DNA of 64,000 nucleotides from Hormiphora californensis (lineage: Eukaryota > Ctenophora > Tentaculata > Cydippida > Pleurobrachiidae), in assembly GCA_020137815.1 (NCBI GenBank), contig CM035362.1, positions 336,605 through 400,604 on the forward strand, written 5' to 3'. The position numbers and the translations under genes are program-made. The notes beneath the pieces are model-generated. The model searched no databases, had not been told where the DNA came from, and saw only the letters and a program-made list of their open reading frames with translations. Numbering within the stretch: position 1 is the first letter of the stretch; every line of letters begins with the position of its first letter. Positions 55,496 to 64,000 of the stretch are shown here, piece by piece.

Positions 55496-56135
55496 TCTGG
55501 GTGCCTGGCGCTTTCGAGGAAGGAATAAAAAACAATTTTGGCGGTTGAAACGAGTCATGGCAGATGGCTGTCCGCTATCAGCGCCGCTATGGCATGGTTA
55601 GGGCTATCTTACGAGTAACCTGACAATCCGCCCCTTGGATTCAGGGAAAATCGGATAAAGTTTGCTCCCAAAAAGGTCTTCAGTGGACAGTGTTGTCAAT
55701 GCAATCATCGGATCTCGCTGTTTGTAAATTAGTAGTTGCACAATTTAATTAGGTGAACCCGCCAGGGGCGGTGCGCGGCTTTCAGCCGCTCTGGTCAAAA
55801 TGCGGCCGAAACATTTTTAACTCGCGCGTTCCGTCGAAATACCCAATGCGGATGGTCCGCATTAGCTATTTTGACGTAGCGCGCCGATCAATAAATACTG
55901 CGACGGCAAAAAAACCTGTGTGGCGCGCGGATTTCACTAAAAATCTCATTTGAAACATAAATTTTGAGAAAAATTGACCCTTTTCCTTGAATTTTTCCTT
56001 TTTCTCTCCGTGATCCAAAGTAAAAATGCGGACGCGTCCGCATCGTCCGCATGGCAGAGCCGCCCCTGGAACCCGCTTAGGGATTAGGGATACCTGCCGA
56101 TAAATCTTGTATTCTAAGTTCATACCTCTCAGTCA
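55496..56135. other. No gene seen
   Basis: GC-richer, with ATGCGGACGCGTCCGCATCG (56025-56044) palindromic and ATGCGGATGGTCCGCAT at about 55846. Otherwise the 5' flank of the next gene. Confidence 0.4.
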
Positions 56136-60055
<3,920 letters not shown>

Positions 60056-60236
60056 AACCTTCTACAAGTCTACATTATTCATATAGCAAGCGTTTAACAC
60101 TAAATTTGTCCATACAGGCCCAACGGAACCTGAATTATTGAGGTTAACAATCAAATAAGAGTAAAAGTTAACCTCAAAAAACAGGGGGTTCTGATACACT
60201 TGGTGCGCAGTTATCCCACCAAAAACTTTCCTTTCT

Positions 60237-60778
60237 CAGGGGCGTCGACACGGGTTCGGGCCAGGTATGGCAGCCGGTGCGAAGGCACCAGTATATGTGG
60301 CATACAAATATGCGACCGGAGCGCCCGAAGGGTGCGTAGGGAGGTCCGGCAGGAGGTTTGGGGGGCGCAGCCCCCCAACCGGGGTCCAGGGGCGGGAGCC
60401 TCTGGTGGGGGTCTAGGGGGCGAAGCCCCCGGAAATTTTTTTTAGTTTAAGCAAGCATTTTAAAGCATTTTCCCAATAACTAATTGTAATATTTTGAACA
60501 ATCTTTCCCTGTATTTTAGACTGATAACACAAGCGAACGTATACAATAGCAGTATTTATCTCCCTTTTCTCTTTTCTCTTTTTGGGAAGCCCCCCAACCG
60601 GGGTCCAGGAGGCGAAAGCCTCTGAATCAGAGTCTGATGGGGGTCTAGGGGGCGAAGCCCCCGGAAAATTTTTTGTTTAAGCAAGCATTTTAAAGCATTT
60701 TCCCAAGAAATTCACCTTTGCCTGGGAATTCCAGGTATGGCGGCCGCCATACCTGCCATACCCGTGTCGACGCCCCTG
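60237..60778. mobile_element. Non-autonomous DNA element, CAGGGGCGTCGACACGGG ends
   Basis: CAGGGGCGTCGACACGGG at the left is matched by CCCGTGTCGACGCCCCTG at the right; TTTCT flanks both sides. The interior holds two direct copies of GGGCGAAGCCCCCGGAAA plus GCAAGCATTTTAAAGCATTT (60413-60475 and 60645-60705) and of CCCCCCAACCGGGGTCCAGG. CAGGGGCG ends are common in hAT elements, but hAT makes 8-bp duplications, so the class is uncertain. Inserted after the last exon of the YINL gene. Confidence 0.8.
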
Positions 60779-60900
60779 TTTCTCCGAGTTACATCACATG
60801 TGTAAACCTCAGAAAAGTATACTTTTTGACCCTCGAACCCCCCCCCCCCCCCTCTGGCCTTAAAACTATTATATTGGTCTGCCTATTCCCGTTTGTTCAG

Positions 60901-61035
60901 CTAGTTGAATTTAATCCGTCCTTATCGTATCTTCAAAGAAATGAACTGCGGAGCATGGAATCTGAAATTCAATATCTCTTATCAGTGATGGACTGGTTTG
61001 ACAGAATATTGAGACTGATTTATACAGTTTCATAG
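60901..61035 (+). CDS. Candidate alternative last exon of the YINL gene
   Basis: Acceptor GTTTGTTCAG, then an open frame LVEFNPSLSYLQRNELRSME...LLSVMDWFDRILRLIYTVS to TAG. It is in phase 0, which would continue directly from exon 59684-59779 (ending IQDILDM) and skip 60017-60055. Helical and amphipathic. Could also be the end of a separate gene. Confidence 0.4.
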   Translation, partial: LVEFNPSLSYLQRNELRSMESEIQYLLSVMDWFDRILRLIYTVS

Positions 61036-61476
61036 ATTTATTCAATTTTATTCCCCTCTGTCATATATTCCTTGAAGCTTAATATGACGCTAATCTGGGT
61101 GACTGACACTCATTATCATATTGGGCATTATTATGGTCCGATCCCGATCCTGATTTTATGATCATTTTATTATCTAGCTGATCGAAATTTATGTTAATTA
61201 CATTTTCTTGAAACAAACGCCTTCAATTATCCACTTTTAATCTCTGATCATCACTTCGTCGCACTTCGCAGTTTCTATTGTCTCAAATGCCTCAGACTAT
61301 GACCTAGATTCTAAGTTGTCTCTAATCTTTCCAAAAAAAAGCCGTGTGTGTGTGTGATGTGTTTTTGTTCACTACATCTGAAGTGTGCACACTTCCAGGG
61401 TGGGCGGCCATTTTTGTAAAGCCAATTACTACGACGCAGCAACCCGGTCAATTTCTAGATGACATCACACATCCAC

Positions 61477-61545
<69 letters not shown>

Positions 61546-62926
61546 ATCTCTTTGGTAAGTATCTCGTTTGCCCTTACACAACAGTAACCACACCTGGAGC
61601 ACGCACAGACAGACAACTCTGCAAACAGCTGCTGCAATACAGTGCACAATGAAATAAAAAACAGGGTGAAAAAGAAGAATATAAGAGAGGTATACTCGGC
61701 ACCTTATCGCCGTCCCTATCATCCCAGTCACTTAGCCATATAATATCATGTATTTATTGATATGCATTAGCTGCTCTGTAATATTTCTCTAACTCTATCC
61801 CTCTAATCTCCATCCATCTCTCTCTATCTTTATCGCTCTAATGTCCATCCATCTCCCTCACTCCCTCTCCCTTTCTCTATCTCTCTTCCTCTCCATCTAC
61901 ATTCCTCTATCCCTCTCTTATATCCCACTCTATCCCTCTGTTCTTATATCCCTCTGTTCTGTCTATATAATTGCTGAGCTAATGCGTAAATGATCTCAAT
62001 GACCGGAACACTGGATAACAGTTAGTTGGACCATGTTGATATCCTCCGTTATTAGGCGCGTGGAAACTTCTCCTTCCAGTGATAGATCTCTGGAAAATGA
62101 AAGCATATCTCTGTAAATTTTCACGTAGTGATTTAGACCTGCAGCAGATGCTCTCACACTCTTACATTAAACTTGTACTTTGAGTAGTTATAGCTGTCGA
62201 TCAATATACTTCAGATGCTTGTTTCAAATTGTGCTGTGACGTGAACCGTGAAGTACAGCTGTATTGCCATGCCTATGATAATACCTGTACTGCACAGGAC
62301 AGGCGCTGTCCAAGCTGCTCTCCCTCGCCCGTAGAACCATAATGTAACGCGATTAGCTCTCTCTCAATCCCTTTCTCCCTGTTTATCTCTATATTTCTCT
62401 CTCTATTTCTCTCTTGATATCGCGTTCTAAACGTTCCTGTGTTTATCACACACACACGTGTAGACGTAACTTAGGTAACGCGTCTAAGAGCTATACAAAC
62501 CACATGACATTTTAGTCTGCGAAGTGTTTCTATAGATCTGTTTGTAAGCTTATTTTTTGTAATGTACATTCCCGTCTATGCTTCATCTTTTAAGATTATT
62601 CTTAGTTTAACCAGTTAACTTCTCTCTGTCCCTCTCTTTAGTCTCTCTCTCTCTAACTTTTCTCCATATTTGTATATCTTGATTTGTTGCGGTAAGGTGC
62701 GCCCTTATGTATTACAGGACCCATTGAAGACTCTACAATTAGCCCATAATAGTCCCTCTAGCTTCCCTCATTTTAGTAGAGGGGGGTTGGAGCACTCACT
62801 TTATCGTGCTCGCTGTATGTGTGTTGTGATTCAGTTCGTATCTTTGCATTTTCAATTATAATATACGCTCTCAGTGTTGTTCAACTTCTTCAAGTCTCAT
62901 CAGTGTTGCTTCTTTAAGTTGATACT
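61036..62926. other. Intergenic with CT microsatellite
   Basis: A (CT)n run at 61479-61545 and CT-rich sequence at 61795-61935. No exon supported. The region includes the upstream flank of the last gene. Confidence 0.55.
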
Positions 62927-63895
62927 ATGTCTGATCTACCTGGTGATGTGCTAGACAAGAAATCTGGAGAAATGGATAAATCCAGTGGAACAGGAGGGAT
63001 GGAGGGAGATAAGGAGGAAGGGATAGAAATAGGGATGGAGGGAGAGATGGAAAATACAGTAGGACAGGAGAACCTAGTATTCAATGATGAAGAGGAAAAC
63101 GAAGGAGAGAAAGTTCCTGTGAAGGACACTTTTAAAGATTTAAAAGTTGATCAAGTGGAAACTTCTTTGGGAGATGAAGGGGGAGTGATAGATATGCCAG
63201 AGGTGGAAGAAATTGTAAATTGATCCTTGCTAATCGCTGTATAACTAATATATTTTCGTTGATTTTCATTAATTTGTTATTTGTTCGCTCTTACTAAACC
63301 GTCATTTCAGCTGTATGCATGCTGTATGTTGTTTACTCGTTATATATGTATTATTTTTGCCGATACGACCCCGCTACTATCTGCCATGTTTATGTCTAGA
63401 CTCTAGCTGTACGCCACCGTAACCACTGTAACCTGTTATTTCTAACACCCCTCCCGTTTTCAGTTGCCCAGCCGAAGGAGACATAGTTCTCGGAGAAAGA
63501 AACCCGGGGCCGCACCTGTAAGTTAATAGAGTGCTCAAATTACACAGCTCAATAATATTTTTCCGCCAACACAGTAAAACCAGTCGATGTGAAAGTACTC
63601 GGAAAGTCGGAATACCATAATACCTCAATTGTTTGTGTATCCACCTTTAGTTCCCTATAACACCCCCCCCCCCCCTTCACCTAAACAGAGTACCGGGGCA
63701 GTAGAACACCCTGAAGATGGGATTGAAATGGCTGACCTCGAGAGGAATGATGTCTCCAGGAGATCACTCAGACAGACCCTGAGGAGTAGAAGGAGTGTCA
63801 AGAGGGCTACAGGGGCTGGAGCAGCAGCACCCTTTGAATTGGCTTCTATTGAGGACAGGAAGACGATGAGGAGACAGGAACTAACAAGGGTATAA
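62927..63895 (+). CDS. Acidic-to-basic protein, three exons, may continue past the window
   Basis: Exons 62927-63214 (ATG), 63464-63517 and 63689-63889 join in phase 0. The first part is acidic (MSDLPGDVLDKKSGEMDKSS, then GMEGDKEEGIEIGMEGEME). The second is basic (LPSRRRHSSRRKKPGAAP). The third is mixed and Arg-rich (RRSLRQTLRSRRSVKRATG) and ends TMRRQELTR. The last exon either reads on to TAA at 63893-63895 or is spliced at AGG|GTATAA to an exon beyond the window. If unspliced at its first donor, exon 1 stops after three more codons. The basic patches suggest nuclear location; function unknown. Confidence 0.6.
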
Positions 63896-64000
63896 TATTG
63901 AAATAGTGATTACATTAGAATAGGGGGACTAACCAGGGTTGAGGGTATAATTGAATTTTGTAAGGTTTTTTTCCGTTGAAATATATGGGGTATTTAGGAC

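Overview
The window looks like nuclear DNA of an animal, most likely an early-branching one such as a sponge. This is an inference from style, not a species call. Genes are split into short exons joined by small GT-AG introns. There is a class A (rhodopsin-type) GPCR, a signal-peptide cysteine-rich protein and membrane proteins with tyrosine-based tails. The spaces between and within genes are full of palindromic (foldback) DNA elements and long (CT)n/(GA)n tracts. Most gene models below were built by hand from reading frame, splice sites and matching intron phase; no similarity search was possible.

Layout. 1-10088 is repeat-rich with almost no genes: nested palindromes, a tandem duplication (2611-5592), a MITE (8603-8816) and one possible minus-strand exon (8401-8479). 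A 100-N gap lies at 10089-10188. 11230-12765 is the 3' part of a coiled-coil gene (+). 13134-13801 (-) is a secreted Cys-rich protein and 14602-15576 (-) an orphan GPCR. 15814-19680 (-) is a multi-exon seven-TM gene with gustatory-receptor-like topology; a small plus-strand gene (19799-20554) lies just beyond it. 21870-22868 (-) is a type I membrane protein with YxxL/YxxV tail motifs. 24586-28622 (+) is a 13-exon, membrane-anchored relative of purple acid phosphatases that has lost most metal ligands. 29083-30972 (-) is a transmembrane adaptor with the architecture of LAT-type adaptors.

34238-38187 (+) is a small four-exon gene whose last intron holds a 2.5 kb piggyBac-type palindrome. A second foldback element (38288-39636) abuts a broken uncharacterised gene (39639-40775). 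41644-41985 (-) is a small single-TM protein with an 81-bp MITE inserted at its stop codon. About 43375-46870 is poor-quality, homopolymer-inflated sequence. 48091-52911 holds phased exons of one or two unrecognised genes. 53071-55326 is a nest of palindromic elements, including a 1340-bp near-perfect palindrome. 56136-60055 (+) is a disordered, Pro-rich protein with two YINL motifs, and 62927-63895 (+) is an acidic/basic protein that may run off the window.

How genes may work together (inference): the YxxL-tailed receptor, the LAT-like adaptor and the YINL protein are all potential substrates for tyrosine kinases and ligands for SH2 proteins. The first two lie about 6 kb apart, with the phosphatase-like membrane protein between them. 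This could be a local receptor-adaptor signalling group, but neighbourhood alone does not prove it.
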